Positions 33,883 through 44,590 are shown, counted from the first letter of the stretch. The stretch is 64,000 nt of DNA from Dysidea avara (GCF_963678975.1 NC_089274.1:31807053-31871052), one strand, 5' to 3'. The notes: generated by a model from the letters alone, not told the origin. Made by a program: numbers and translations.

Positions 33883-34042
33883 CACTCATTTGTACGATTA
33901 TCTGCATGTGTTGTATACTCTGCATGAGGTTTACACACTAATAATAATAACAGTTTTTCCACGAACCATCATGGAATGGATCATGATTAATAGCTAGCTA
34001 GACAAATAATACAATTAATTAATTTGTACTTATCTAAGTAAT

Positions 34043-34068
34043 TATACTCTCCCGCGTGGGAGAGTATA
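34043..34068. repeat. 26-bp palindrome TATACTCTC...GAGAGTATA, copy 2
   Basis: Differs from the copy at 18714-18739 only near the centre (CCGCG vs TCACG). Flanks are unrelated. Confidence 0.85.
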
Positions 34069-34136
34069 CACTGTTAAAACAGTTGGTTGCATATCACACC
34101 AAACTGCAGATGATATGCTTCCTCACACCGAGCATT

Positions 34137-34285
34137 CCATTTGTTGTGTGCATTACTGACCATTCTACCCATAGTACGTAATGCACACTGTATTCCCAGT
34201 ATGATCTACATCCATAATGCATTACTATAACCATTCTAGCCATTGTATGTAATGCAGACTGTTTTTTTGGTATGATTAACATCCA
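34137..34285 (+). repeat. Two diverged copies of a 70-bp repeat
   Basis: GCATTACTGACCATTCTACC...GTAATGCACACTG and GCATTACTATAACCATTCTA...GTAATGCAGACTG, each followed by GTATGAT(C/T)(T/A)ACATCCAT. The rest of 33883-34949 shows nothing recognised. Confidence 0.7.
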
Positions 34286-34949
34286 TTTACAATTACAAAT
34301 ACATATTTCAAAATATTGCTAATTATATTTATTGTTCTAGGTTTCGACACTGCATATCTGAACATCTAAGATGAATGACATCCATGGGAACTGCATACGG
34401 CTATCACTATCTTCTATTTCTGCAGTTGTTTCTATGGCATTATGGTATGCATTGTGAACAGATGAAGCCAAGAAATAATGTACTTACCATGCATGATTGA
34501 AATCTCTTTCAGAAGCAATGTATAGCTAATTCTGTCAATTATTATAGATTATGAATTTTAATGTAAGAATTGTACGGTATAATACCTGTTGTTATTGAAT
34601 CAGTTGTGTCTTAATAGCATAAGACTGGTCTTATACATTTACAAATCGGTGTTCTGGGAAGAAAAAATGATTGATAAATCATAGCATTCCATAATCTTAC
34701 CACGTTTGGTGGTCTGGCCATCCCGACTATATAGCAGTATTTCAATCCATGTCACTAGAACTAATTGCTGTTTGCTAGAAAGGATATGATATGTGACATG
34801 ATAACACCTTTGTATTGTCCGTACCTGGTGTCACGTCATCCTGACCTGTCACTTCTGTCAACACTTTTCTGTCAGCATACCTATATAAAAACTAAAAGCC
34901 ACTGCAAGTAACATAGTTACCAACCTGTTATCAGTGCTAGTATGTAAAC

Positions 34950-35080
34950 CCCGGCCGCCGGAACTGAGAGAATGGCAGTTAATTGAACCATAGATATACT
35001 ATACACATAGGGATTGGAAACGGAACTCGCGCACTATAACATCCGTGTTTCGGTTTGCGTCATAGTGCGGTTGCTAAGGA
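34950..35080. repeat. Left arm of a distant inverted repeat pair
   Basis: CATAGATATACTATAC, GGGATTGGAAACGGAA and CATCCGTGTTTCG occur in this order here and, inverted, at 43340-43500. The two arms are about 8.3 kb apart and enclose the Helitron and a LINE. Confidence 0.65.
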
Positions 35081-35262
35081 CGATGATGGCGAGCAGGTGT
35101 GTCCTTAGTTTGGTTCATCTGTTTGTCGCTAACTTCACTTCAGGATGAAGCAGTTAAGTCTCCCAGGAAAATAACAAGAGTTTGCAAGAGCCGTATTTCG
35201 GCGAATTTTCGGTAGTGACACATTGGACGCTGGTGCATGATTTATCCAGTTTGTTTAGTGAC

Positions 35263-35474
35263 TGATTTCAACGACCCGTGACCTTGTACTGAGTCGTATA
35301 TTTGGATCCATAGCTGACAGAACAACTGTTAGAAACGGTTTACCTAGAAAGTTTGCTAGGCGCCAACTTCTCCAGCAACTGTCTGTGACTTTTTGGAAGT
35401 ACAATGCAAAAATGATACTCCGCCAGTATTCGCTTACTGCTGAGGACGAATTTCCTGACTTTGACATTGGTTAA
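35263..35474 (+). CDS. Possible exon of unknown gene or element
   Basis: An open plus-strand segment in the frame of TRDLVLSRIFGSIADR, then NGLPRKFARRQLLQQLSVTF, WKYNAKMILRQYSLTAEDEF and PDFDIG. It ends at a possible donor (ATTG then GTTAAG) 20 bp before the Helitron 5' end. The peptide looks coding (charged, balanced), but I do not recognise the family. It lies just inside the left inverted arm, so it may belong to whatever those arms bound rather than to a host gene. Confidence 0.3.
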
Positions 35475-35884
35475 GTTAAGTACGTATAGGTAGTAATCTA
35501 TATTATAAGACTGAAAAGCCGTCCGTCCGTCTGTCTGCATTCCATTTGATGTCAGGCATGTACTCTTGAACCGCTGCACGTTTCGAAGCGTCTTTGTGTC
35601 TAAATAAGCGCTCATTATCCAGCTCTACAATGACGGTTTCGAAAAGTTCGTGCAAGCTATCGTTTGTCCGTTACCGCTCTTTAAACGCGAAGGTGTAGAA
35701 GAAAAATGGCTTAAATTCTTTCTATAAACCGCAAGTAGACACCTATATCTCAGTCCATTTGTACAGGTCTTTATAAGACAAAAATAAAGGTGTAGCCTCG
35801 GGTGTAGGGCAGGTAGGTGAATGGGTTAGACAGCCGCCTTACGTGTAAAAGTTGTGGGTTCACTTCCAGTTGGTGATAACTTTT

Positions 35885-36010
35885 TTTTTTCCGATTTGGG
35901 CACCTTTTCAGTACACTTTTTTTTCGATTTGGGCACCTTTTCAGTACACTTTTTTTTCGATTTGGGCACCTTTTCAGTACACTTTTTTTTCGTTCAGGTA
36001 CCTTTTCAGT
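35885..36010 (+). repeat. 33-bp tandem repeat, about 3.5 copies
   Basis: Unit CGATTTGGGCACCTTTTCAG plus TACACTTTTTTTT, inside the Helitron 5' region. Both strands are open through it (a lysine-rich peptide on the minus strand), which is an effect of a repeat length divisible by three. Confidence 0.9.
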
Positions 36011-36176
36011 GTACCTTTTAGTCACTCTGGGTACCTTTTGAAACTTCAATGTGTACCGTCAGTTCGAATCCTGTACTGTATATGACTGTAAACACATGAT
36101 CATACACGTTACATTTGCAGAGACTGTACACACGTGATATTGCAAATTCAAATTTCAATTGATGTGCTGTGTAAGC

Positions 36177-37411
36177 ATGCCGCCTAAGCGAAAACGATCG
36201 TCTACCTTTTGTGCGTCTCAAGCAAAGAGACACAAGCAGAACCAAAGATTAGATCCAGCGAAGAGACAGGAAGAAGCAGAACGACAAAGACTGCGCCGCC
36301 AGGAGGCTTCAACTCGACAAGTGCCAGGTGTGAAGTCGACTCACAACATAGACGAAGACAACGTGACGCAGAAGCCCATCGTGTGGCCCGCCAGGACGAA
36401 GAAAGAAGATCACAGGAACGGATCCGCGATGCATCTGCCCGCCGACTGGCGCGTGAGGACCCAGCCACCAGAGAAGAGCAACAGCGCAATACAGCTGCCC
36501 GTCGACTTGCGCGTGAAGACCCAGCCACAAGGAGGGAGGAGCAACAACAAAATACAGCTGCTCATCAAGAATCTCGGGCTGATCCACGCTACAGAGCTCA
36601 GGAGCAGCAGGCTAACACCACACGCAGACAACAGGTACGTGCAAGCACACAGCCAAGCTTTAGGGGTTTAACTATCAGCCACACAACTTCTTCAACACTA
36701 CAGATGTAGGCGCACTTAGTGTAGAATGCACACACTGTGGCGCATTAAAATTTCCCGAGGAGACGGAATCCCTTTGTTGCTTGAAGGGAAATGTCCAGTT
36801 AGAGGCATTTCCACAGCCTCAGTCATTCTTAAGACACCTGTATGAAGGTACGGACTCAGCAGGTAGACATTTTCTACATAACATACGCAAGTACAATAGT
36901 GCATTTCAAATGACAAGCTTCGGCTGTAACGAGATAACTATGGCTGGCTTCAATCCTTCTTTCAGAGTACAGGGTCAGGTCTGTTATCGTATAGGTAGTT
37001 TAGTTCCATCAGCAAATGAGTCTCCTAAATTTTCCCAAATTTATTTTATTGGCAATCAGCAAACTGAATTAGCTACTAGATCTGGAATAGTTGATGGGTT
37101 AAGGCTTGACATAGTTAGGGGCATTAATGAGCTTTTGCATGACAATAATCACTATGTTCAGCTTATTAAAGTAGCTAAAGAAATATTTGAGCTGCATGAT
37201 GAGCCAGCGAATGTTAGGGTAGTGATTAACGAGAACAAACGGCCCGTAGGAGAGCATGCTAGGAGGTATAATAGCCCGATGTGTGACGAGGTAGGATTGC
37301 TAATGCCTAATGATAATGTAAATAATAGGGACATAGTTTTGCACTATAGGGATGGGTCTTTGCAGCGCATTTCTGAACTTCATAGGGGATATGATCCTTT
37401 GCAGTATCCTT
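36177..37411 (+). pseudogene. Helitron-like protein, N-terminal domain, part 1 (frameshifted)
   Basis: ATG at 36177 (MPPKRKR) opens a basic region. The main frame then shifts to that of 36209 (repeats of ARRLAREDPATR) and again to that of 36685. From there: CTHCGALKFPEETESLCC (zinc-binding CxxC/CC), FLHNIRKYNSAFQMTSFG, FRVQGQVCYRIGSLVPS, FSQIYFIGNQQTELATRSG, RRYNSPMCDEVGLLMP, RDIVLHYRDGSLQRISELHR and GYDPLQYPL. These are hallmark blocks of the Helitron helicase-like N-terminal domain. It is interrupted in YPL by the hAT-like insertion; the 8-bp target duplication GTATCCTT is at 37404-37411. Two frameshifts and truncation make it non-functional. Confidence 0.9.
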
Positions 37412-37647
37412 TAGAGTTGCACCGATAATCGGTTGAATTATCGGTAACAGCCGATATTAGCTAATTTTACAAGTATCGGTATCGGCTACGAAGCGGAAAT
37501 AATTTGCCGATTAACCGAAACCCACAATCAATCGTTAATGACGGCAATGAACAGGTGAAAGTAAAGAAAGAAGGTGGTGAATGTAGCAGTAAGTGGTTGT
37601 AACTGTTTTGGCTTGTTTGTTTGCACAAGTATGGTTGCAAGGCTATA

Positions 37648-38295
37648 TGTGACTGGATTTTGGAAAAACGATCCAAATCGCACATTAGAAGTTCCGAGAT
37701 AAACGGTTTTAAAGAATTGAAGCCAGCATAACTCTCCAAGGATAGCAAGCACGCGTATGAAATTTACACAAAAGATGCATCAATCTGTTACCTTTCAAGC
37801 CACTTCCAGTACTTGTAGCTGCTTGTACAGTTTCCCGCCAAATAAGATAGAAAATCTGAGCAGTTGGACGAGCGAAGTAGTATCACGAGTGCTCACAAAG
37901 GGGTGGAGGCTGGGGGGTGGCGGGGAGGGCAAAAGTTAGACCTCAAAATGGAGGCAGACCACGATTGGAGTCCAGACACGAGATTACAGGGCTGTGCTGG
38001 CTCCTTAGTGGCTGATATGTAGCAAAGTCAACAGAGAACACGTCTGGCCAACATTATAAGGCTGTCCACCAGTAAACCACTGACTCTTGCCAGGCCAGGT
38101 CCTTCACAAGGCCTGAAACCGCCATTTGAGCACTCCACACCACCCAAAAAAGACGTGTGTAAATACCAGCCTCGTGTAGTTTGGGTAGTGCTGAGGGTCA
38201 AAACTTGTAGTACGATAGTGTAGCTATCCACTGGTGGTGTTAGTTTGATTTTGCCTGATGTGCGATTTGGATCGGTTCTGTAAAATCTGGTCACA
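37648..38295 (+). mobile_element. TGTGAC-ended MITE, copy 1 within hAT
   Basis: Ends TGTGACTGGATTTTGG and CTGTAAAATCTGGTCACA, flanked by TATA on both sides. The inner inverted match includes CGATCCAAATCGCACAT. Nearly identical to 38460-39106; diverged relatives are at 46524-47158 and 48593-49244. Confidence 0.85.
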
Positions 38296-38459
38296 TATAA
38301 ATTATTTCTGGAGCATCACGTGAGATCACGTGACCTGCCAAGAATCCTGGAGCAGTGGAAAGAAGTCTGGTCAGTGTGTGGTGGCTGGCACTGGTCATGG
38401 AGTGATTCCAAAGTATGTTTTTGTGTGTTTGGCTCCTTTACAGCCAGATGAGTATTATA

Positions 38460-39106
38460 TGTGACTGGATTTTGGAAAAACGATCCAAATCGCACATTAG
38501 AAGTTCCGAGATAAACGGTTTTAAAGAATTGAAGCCAGCATAACTCTCCAAGGATAGCAAGCACGCGTATGAAATTTACACAAAAGATGCATCAATCTGT
38601 TACCTTTCAAGCCACTTCCAGTACTTGTAGCTGCTTGTACAGTTTCCCGCCAAATAAGATAGAAAATCTGAGCAGTTGGACGAGCGAAGTAGTATCACGA
38701 GTGCTCACAAAGGGGTGGAGGCTGGGGGGTGGCGGGGAGGGCAAAAGTTAGACCTCAAAATGGAGGCAGACCACGATTGGAGTCCAGACACGAGATTACA
38801 GGGCTGTGCTGCTCCTTAGTGGCTGATATGTAGCAAAGTCAACAGAGAACACGTCTGGCCAACATTATAAGGCTGTCCACCAGTAAACCACTGACTCTTG
38901 CCAGGCCAGGTCCTTCACAAGGCCTGAAACCGCCATTTGAGCACTCCACACCACCCAGAAAAGACGTGTGTAAATACCAGCCTCGTGTAGTTTGGGTAGT
39001 GCTGAGGGTCAAAACTTGTAGTACGATAGTGTAGCTATCCACTGGTGGTGTTAGTTTGATTTTGCCTGATGTGCGATTTGGATCGGTTCTGTAAAATCTG
39101 GTCACA
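38460..39106 (+). mobile_element. TGTGAC-ended MITE, copy 2 within hAT
   Basis: Same orientation and almost base-for-base identical to copy 1 (a one-base length difference and a few substitutions, e.g. CCCAAAAAAG vs CCCAGAAAAG). Flanks differ from those of copy 1 apart from the TATA bases, and 164 bp of other sequence separates them. Confidence 0.85.
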
Positions 39107-39483
39107 TATAGTAGGCTGTGTATATTTATCGGCCGCCCACGGAATTAGTTGATCACTCTTCACAAAGGGTCTGGAGTCCCACTAAAAACACTGTTTGATA
39201 AGCTGTCTTAGTTGTTTTATAACTACTTGGCTTCCTTTTCCATGAAAGGAGTTAGTTGCAAAACTAGAAAAATGGTAAAAGTCTGCTGCCCACGCAATTA
39301 ATTACATTGATATTACAAATGCAGTTTATACACATAAACTTTAGGTGATTTTCTGCTCCTCCTCTCCTGTTCTGAAGAATTGAAGAATATCGGTAAATAT
39401 CGGCATATCGGTTACAGGAATAGGCAAATAATCGGTATCGGTAAATGTGAAAAAATGCATATCGGTGCAACACTAGTATCCTT

Positions 39484-39798
39484 TACTCTTTTCCTATGGC
39501 AATGATGGATGGCACATCAACCTGAAATTGGCTAATGGTAGGAAATTAACAGCCATGGTGTATTACCGCTACCACATCATGGTTAGGCAGCAAGTACGGC
39601 TTTTCCAACAATTCCTGGTTAACACCTACTGTAAGATTGAAACTGAGCACTTACAGTTTCTCAGGCGTGAACAGAAGTCCCTACATGCTGATTGCTACCA
39701 GGATTTGCGGGATGCAATGGTAGATGGGGATGGTGACCCCAGGAATGTTGGTCGTAGGGTCATTCTACCATCATCATTCACCTCAATCAATTTATATT
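39484..39798 (+). pseudogene. Helitron-like protein, N-terminal domain, part 2
   Basis: Continues the frame of part 1 after the hAT insertion: LLFSYGNDGWHINLKLANGR, then YYRYHIMVRQQ, LFQQFLVNTYCKIETEHLQF, SLHADCYQDLRDAM and GRRVILPSSFT. These are the conserved GxxGWH, YYxYR, GRLFQQYLVDxYxKIE-like and LPSSF(T/V)G blocks of Helitron proteins. It stops at SSFTSINLY, where the family would continue with the HUH Rep nuclease; everything downstream is missing. Confidence 0.9.
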
Positions 39799-39854
39799 AG
39801 AATATTATGTATCAATCAACTAGCTATTAATCAGTAGCTAAACATGTTAATCAG

Positions 39855-40055
39855 TCACTTGCGGTAAACATAGTAAATGACACCATTGCTGAACTTCATG
39901 TCAAAAGGATCCACCTTGATCAGTGCCTTCTTAGTGATCTTCTCCATTGGCAATTCAGCAAATTTCATTACTATGTCATCAAAAGCACTCAGACAAAGTC
40001 TATCATTTTCGCCCTTGATCCTCAGTTGAGCAAAGATGGCTTTATCCAATCAGAT
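39855..40055 (-). pseudogene. Unknown protein fragment inside Helitron (possible captured sequence)
   Basis: Minus-strand open segment with protein-like composition: MDKAIFAQLRIKGENDRLCL, then SAFDDIVMKFAELPMEKITK and VDPFDMKFSNGVIYYVYRK, then a stop. It lies between the truncated Rep coding and the 3' end of the Helitron, on the opposite strand. I do not recognise the family. Helitrons are known to capture host gene fragments, so that is one explanation; chance is another. Confidence 0.35.
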
Positions 40056-40180
40056 TCATCATATAGTGACTAAGGAAGTTGTTGCTAAGTATCTTATGTT
40101 GAATCAAATTCACTGTACAATCACAAAGAAGTTGTTGCTAAGTAGATATTGACCAGGCCCCCTCCAACATAGCATAGTAC

Positions 40181-40529
40181 CAAGAGTTTATAATATAAAG
40201 AGGGAGGGAGAGTGTCCAATGCTGTATTACCTGGTCAAAATACACTGCGTTCAAAGATTGCATCATATCCTGAATATTTCAGTATACTTCAGTATAATTC
40301 CATACAAATTCGTCACCTGGCTTCACCTACTGAAGAGCGTTGATAGGTGTCGATTTATCAAAAGGGAAGCATTCTTGGTGCTTTGCTTTTATAGAATTAA
40401 CACACTTTCAGTAGTGATTTAATAACTTTTGGTGCTGATAGTCATTGCACAATCTTTGAACACAGTGTGTTTTGACCAGGTAATACAGTGTTGGACACCC
40501 TCCCTCCCTCTTTATATTATGAACTCTTG
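40181..40529. mobile_element. 349-bp MITE, CAAGAGTT ends, in Helitron 3' region
   Basis: Left CAAGAGTTTATAATATAAAG and right CTTTATATTATGAACTCTTG are inverted, and the match extends through GAGGGAGGGAG, TGTATTACCTGGTCAAAA and GTTCAAAGATTG, about 85 bp per arm. Flanked by ATAGTAC on both sides (7-8 bp duplication). A bare copy of the two ends fused is at 44591-44618. Confidence 0.85.
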
Positions 40530-41319
40530 ATAGTACCTTATATAGGTGTAAAAACTTAATGTGTTGTTTATCATCCTGCTAATGAAATAGCTCAGCTATA
40601 CATGCCTAACAGCAAAACTATGGGATTATGTAGTCAACAACAATGCCTATCCCATGCAATAGAATGGACATGGCTGTCACCAATGGCAACAGGCATAGCT
40701 ACCCTCACAGTTCCTTACACTGAGATGCTGGACAAAGTGCCATCTATCATGCTGCACTATATACATAGTAGCTATCTTGCACAATCCCACTATATAGCTA
40801 CCAAGTGAATTCATATCTATATGATTCAATAACCCTATCACTTACAGTGTATACAAATACAGTAACCAAATCCTTAATTCTATGGTATGCAGTGTCTACA
40901 AAACCCTATGCCTGGAATGACATTCTTACAGTGCCTCATGTATCATTACTGAATTATCACCAGTCCATTACTGATGTAAACAAATAAACTGTAATTTCAT
41001 TTAATTTCTATATGTATACCACCCTGCACGATAGGGCAGGTACTACAGCTAGTAAGTATATAGTTAGGTAATAAGTAGTAGTATGTTGTAGTTTTCAGTA
41101 TGTACGTGCTTTTATTTCTATATTTGAAAGAACGGACTTTAGATGTATTCCATACCATACCATACTGTCCTGCAAGTGTGTCTGCAACTAGCTAATAGAA
41201 CACTTGGTCGCCACATTCTTCAATTCCCAGTCCAGGTCATTCTATGATTTCATAGATTTGCAGGAGGCCTGTATGGAAGCTTCAGTACTTACGTGGCATT
41301 ATACTACAAAGTGGATAAA

Positions 41320-42535
41320 CATGATTGATTGGTCCCAGTATGACTTCAGTTAATTACACAAGCCATTCACCATTGCTACAGAGTTGGCTAAAGGTAGCTG
41401 CACCAGTACAGCCAGACTGTGTTAAGTCAACATTCCTCAGGGCAGTGGGAGGCATTCCTCAGGGCAGTGCATCGGGCCCTCTCTTATTTTTAATATATGT
41501 TAATGACTTACCATCTCAAGTCACCGGTGGTTTACTGCTACAGTATGCTGACGATACCACTATTATATGCAGTGCACCTACTTAAGGATGATGTAGCTTC
41601 ATTAATGAATAGTCAGTTTAAGTTAATTGACCAGTGGACCAGTGCTAATAAGATGACAGTGAACTACAGCAAGTCATCTGTCATGTGGTTTAGAGTGTCT
41701 AATAGAAGATTGCCACATGGTTACCCACCAATTATGATGGATGATGTTATACTATCTGTGGTGCCCAAACAGAAATACCTTGGTCTGATATTTGATGAGC
41801 GTTTAACATGGAATTACCGTGTCTCAAAAGTGTGTAAATCCATGTCATACTATCTGCATTTGCTTTGTAAACATCGGCATGTCCTTGCAGATGACTTCTT
41901 GAAAACTCTCGCAGAAAGTTTAGTTTTTTCTCACTTGATCTATTGCCTGCCTGTGTGGGGTCCTTCATTGCCACATTGTTCATTTGAACACATCAAACGT
42001 ATGCAGAACCGTGCTGTCCGTTTGTGTAGATGTCTTCACAAGTATGACCATGTTAGTCATCATTACCACTCATTGAACTGGTTACCTTTTGAACTATTAG
42101 TCCAGTATTGCTCTCTTTGTGCTCTGCATAGAATGTTCAAGTACCAACGTTTACCATTAGATCCACCAATTGTGTTTGGTAGTACACACTCCTATCATAC
42201 TAGAATTTCTGCAATTTTAGCTCAGCCGATGCGATGTCGATTGTCTTTTGCACAAAAACATTTTAGATATAAGTCAACTATGTGGTGGAATGCTTTACCT
42301 GAGGAAATGGTGATGGCAAGAGATTTTTCTGATGAACTGGTTTTATGTTTATTGTCAGTTACTTAATTGATTTGTAATTATTTTCTGTATGTTTTGTGTT
42401 GTATTCTTGTGGTTGTATCATGTGTCATGTACTATATACCATAATGTATGTGTGTTTGTAGTGTTGTTTTTTTTGTTGTTGTGTGTACTCAACCAGGGAA
42501 GAACGGCTGTCGACTGGTTTTGAGTTTAAATTATA
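41320..42535 (+). pseudogene. LINE reverse transcriptase, second clade, 5'-truncated
   Basis: The first frame (41325-41585) carries GIPQGSASGPLLFLIYVNDL and LLLQYADDTTII, the Y-A-D-D catalytic box, ending at a premature stop. A frameshift near 41580 leads into a 260-codon frame: LIDQWTSANKMTVNYSKSSV, PKQKYLGLIFDERLTW, LVFSHLIYCLPVWGPSLP, IKRMQNRAVRLC, HSLNWLPFELLVQYCSL and YKSTMWWNALPEEM, ending TAA at 42364-42366. The order is that of LINE ORF2 from RT domain 4 to the C-terminal domain. A 3' UTR follows, ending near AATTATAAATCAAATCG. It differs clearly from the LINE at 29.9 kb, so a separate family. Confidence 0.9.
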
Positions 42536-43335
42536 AATCAAATCGACAATCCCTCACACTAACTAACAAAGAAACCATACACTTTGAATATTTCAACTGT
42601 ACAGTGTAATATGTGTACGTTGAATATGAATTACGTGTGCAATGTAGCTAGCTATAAGTGTTTATGTCACTTCTTTTGAAAGTACACGTACTGTTTAAAC
42701 ATATAATTTGGTAGTGCACCTTGAGCTCTTGCTTGTTGGTTATCAGTACACTGTCATTTGGTGTTCTTTGATGGATGTCTAATCATGTGGCTTGGATGAT
42801 TTCTTCAAAATTTTGTGTCTTATTAGAAGATTCTGTCTTTCATCCCCGTGCCATACAGCTTTGGTTTCAGAGCAATCCAACACACACTTTACACCCCCCA
42901 AGTGTGGTAGTAGTTGATGGTATGGTAAATTGATATCTAGCATTGGTCATGGGCCTACTAAAAGTCCACAAGTGTAAAGTGGTAAGTAGTAATTTTATAC
43001 AATATGACAATTGATACAATAACTCCAAGTTGCCTATTACACTACACACTTGATATAGATTTCAAAACAAAGCTACCTAAGCTGCTTCCCAACACAGAGA
43101 ATCTGTGAAAAGTCTACAAAAATGAGAAGGTGTGGCCATAACATAATTCGCTTACCTCTTAACATACTGGTGGCTTGTTTATTACTAACAACAGCCTCTT
43201 GCGGTTGCACACTCATTCCTGTTATTGTGTACAAGGTAGGTTAACCAATTCGTCAAGTTAAAAGTCAACAAATTGCTAATAGTTGGCAAATAAAGCCATT
43301 AGAAATAATATTGCGCTCGTAACTACGGACAGTAC
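42536..43335. other. No recognised content
   Basis: AT-rich DNA between the LINE and the right inverted arm. Confidence 0.4.
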
Positions 43336-43339
43336 CTAT

Positions 43340-43500
43340 GGCGACTAACTAGCGCAAGCGAAACACGGATGGTTTTTCGAGCTCGTTACGTCACATTGGG
43401 AATTTGTACAGAGACGGCACGTGAGTTACTTCCGTTTCCAATCCCGTTGTAAAGTTTAGTATATCTATGATTGAACTGGCCCCCTGAGCCGCCGGCACAG
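43340..43500. repeat. Right arm of the distant inverted repeat pair
   Basis: Inverse of 34950-35080: CGAAACACGGATG, TTCCGTTTCCAATCCC, AGTATATCTATGATTGAAC. Outside it (43485-43600) is a short G+C-rich stretch (CCGCCGGCACAGG). Confidence 0.65.
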
Positions 43501-44590
43501 GAGCCTGCGGAGCGCCTTCGTACAGTTCATGGTCGACTGCAGTATGTAGCCGCCTGCTAAAAAGTTTAGTCAAGCAAGAAATTATTATCAGTATAATGAA
43601 ACAAACCGAATAGTCTGGTATGGTTCAACCCAGTTGCGGCAGCTCAGTCCAACACCGGCCTACACCATGCACCACCAGCTCCGACAACTTTAAGTACAGC
43701 CCTACTCAACAACCTCCGTTTGTGAATATTCGACTCAACGTCGTATGTCCAAACGGTTGCTAACAAATTGCAGCTGTCGATAGCATCCTCACGTGAGTGT
43801 TATAGGGATGGTGACAATTAAATAGAACACGGGATCTGCGGGATGGAACATCGAATCATGTGAGTACAGCAAGGTTAGTTGTGATTCCAAGTATGTGAAA
43901 TCTTATCTACTGTACGATTCCTTGTCAATGTAGAGTCACTTGAGGCGCCTACGCAAAAATAAACTGAGTCGGCTAGCTACCTGAGCTACCAGACAATCAC
44001 TCGCTGCCAAGTTTGTGGCGGACTACCGCTACTATGCTGCTTTTATTCCAGGTAGATATACAGTACTCATGTTGAAAGTTTGCATCATCAGATGGAGGTC
44101 ACTCTGCAATTGGTAGTCACTTCCACACTGCCAGTTGATGATAGGTGATGTACTTTCAACTGGAGTAATGAACTGTGATCATCAATATTTTTCCTTCTTG
44201 ATCACCATTTTATATAGAGGTTTCAGAAGAATCTGGAAACACATATTTACAGAAAGCCATTACATTTAAACTCACGTCCGTCAATAGCCATGATGTTTTA
44301 CAGAACTTAGGTCACTGTGGATGTATAAAACACGGGGTGCTCTATTAGCGTCTCGAAAACCACCACTGCAAATTGGCCACTGAACAAGTATGTCTTTAAA
44401 CACTATAACATACCCATAATATTATTGTCTGAGGAGTATTGTAGCTTAATTCGGGCTGGTGGGACAAATTTCACATTTGACCGAAATCTTTTTGGCGACT
44501 AAAGCATACTTAGTCACTGACTTTTCTTCAAAATATAGTGCTGGATAATCTTTGTTTATATGTTTATATATAATACTGACAAGCATCTAT
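43501..44590. other. Unassigned; G+C-richer than surroundings at first
   Basis: 43485-44040 has many CpG dinucleotides, compared with the AT-rich DNA on both sides, and could be a promoter or CpG-rich island. No frame or splice pair convinced me. Confidence 0.35.

Larger units (their letters stand above)
37412..39475. mobile_element. hAT-like non-autonomous element inserted in Helitron gene
   Basis: Ends TAGAGTTGCACCGATA (left) and TAGTGTTGCACCGATA (right, inverted), followed inward by repeated ATCGGTATCGG-type sequence (37424-37500; 39385-39465). Flanked by GTATCCTT (37404-37411, 39476-39483), the 8-bp duplication typical of hAT. Precise removal restores GYDPLQYPL-LFSYGNDGWH in the Helitron protein. 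No hAT transposase inside; most of the interior consists of two copies of a TGTGAC-ended MITE (37648-38295, 38460-39106). Confidence 0.93.
35497..41052 (+). mobile_element. Helitron, 5.56 kb, both termini present, disrupted
   Basis: The 5' end reads A|TCTATATTATAAGACTG, followed by GTCCGTCCGTCTGTCTG, a usual Helitron 5' style. The 3' end has a short hairpin (CCTGC ... GCAGG at 41024-41040) and then CTAG|T at 41049-41053. Insertion between A and T without target duplication is the Helitron rule. It encodes the N-terminal part of the Rep/helicase protein (36177-37411 plus 39484-39798) but lacks the HUH Rep and helicase domains. It is interrupted by a hAT-like element (37412-39475) and carries a smaller MITE near its 3' end (40181-40529). 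Confidence 0.8.

Noticed and set aside
35771-36085. Repeated KKSVLKRCPNRK-type peptide on the minus strand and its plus-strand mirror
   Set aside because: A by-product of a 33-bp tandem repeat (divisible by three), open on both strands, inside the Helitron 5' region.
36202-36631. Three minus-strand open frames opposite the Helitron protein
   Set aside because: Mirror frames of an arginine- and glutamate-rich coding region; the plus strand carries the conserved blocks.
37412-39475. Intact hAT transposase in the Helitron insertion
   Set aside because: The interior is mostly two MITE copies; no frame above about 90 codons and none with transposase motifs.
43391-43573. Minus-strand 60-codon frame in a G+C-rich stretch
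   Set aside because: Half of it lies in the inverted-repeat arm; composition alone explains the open frame.
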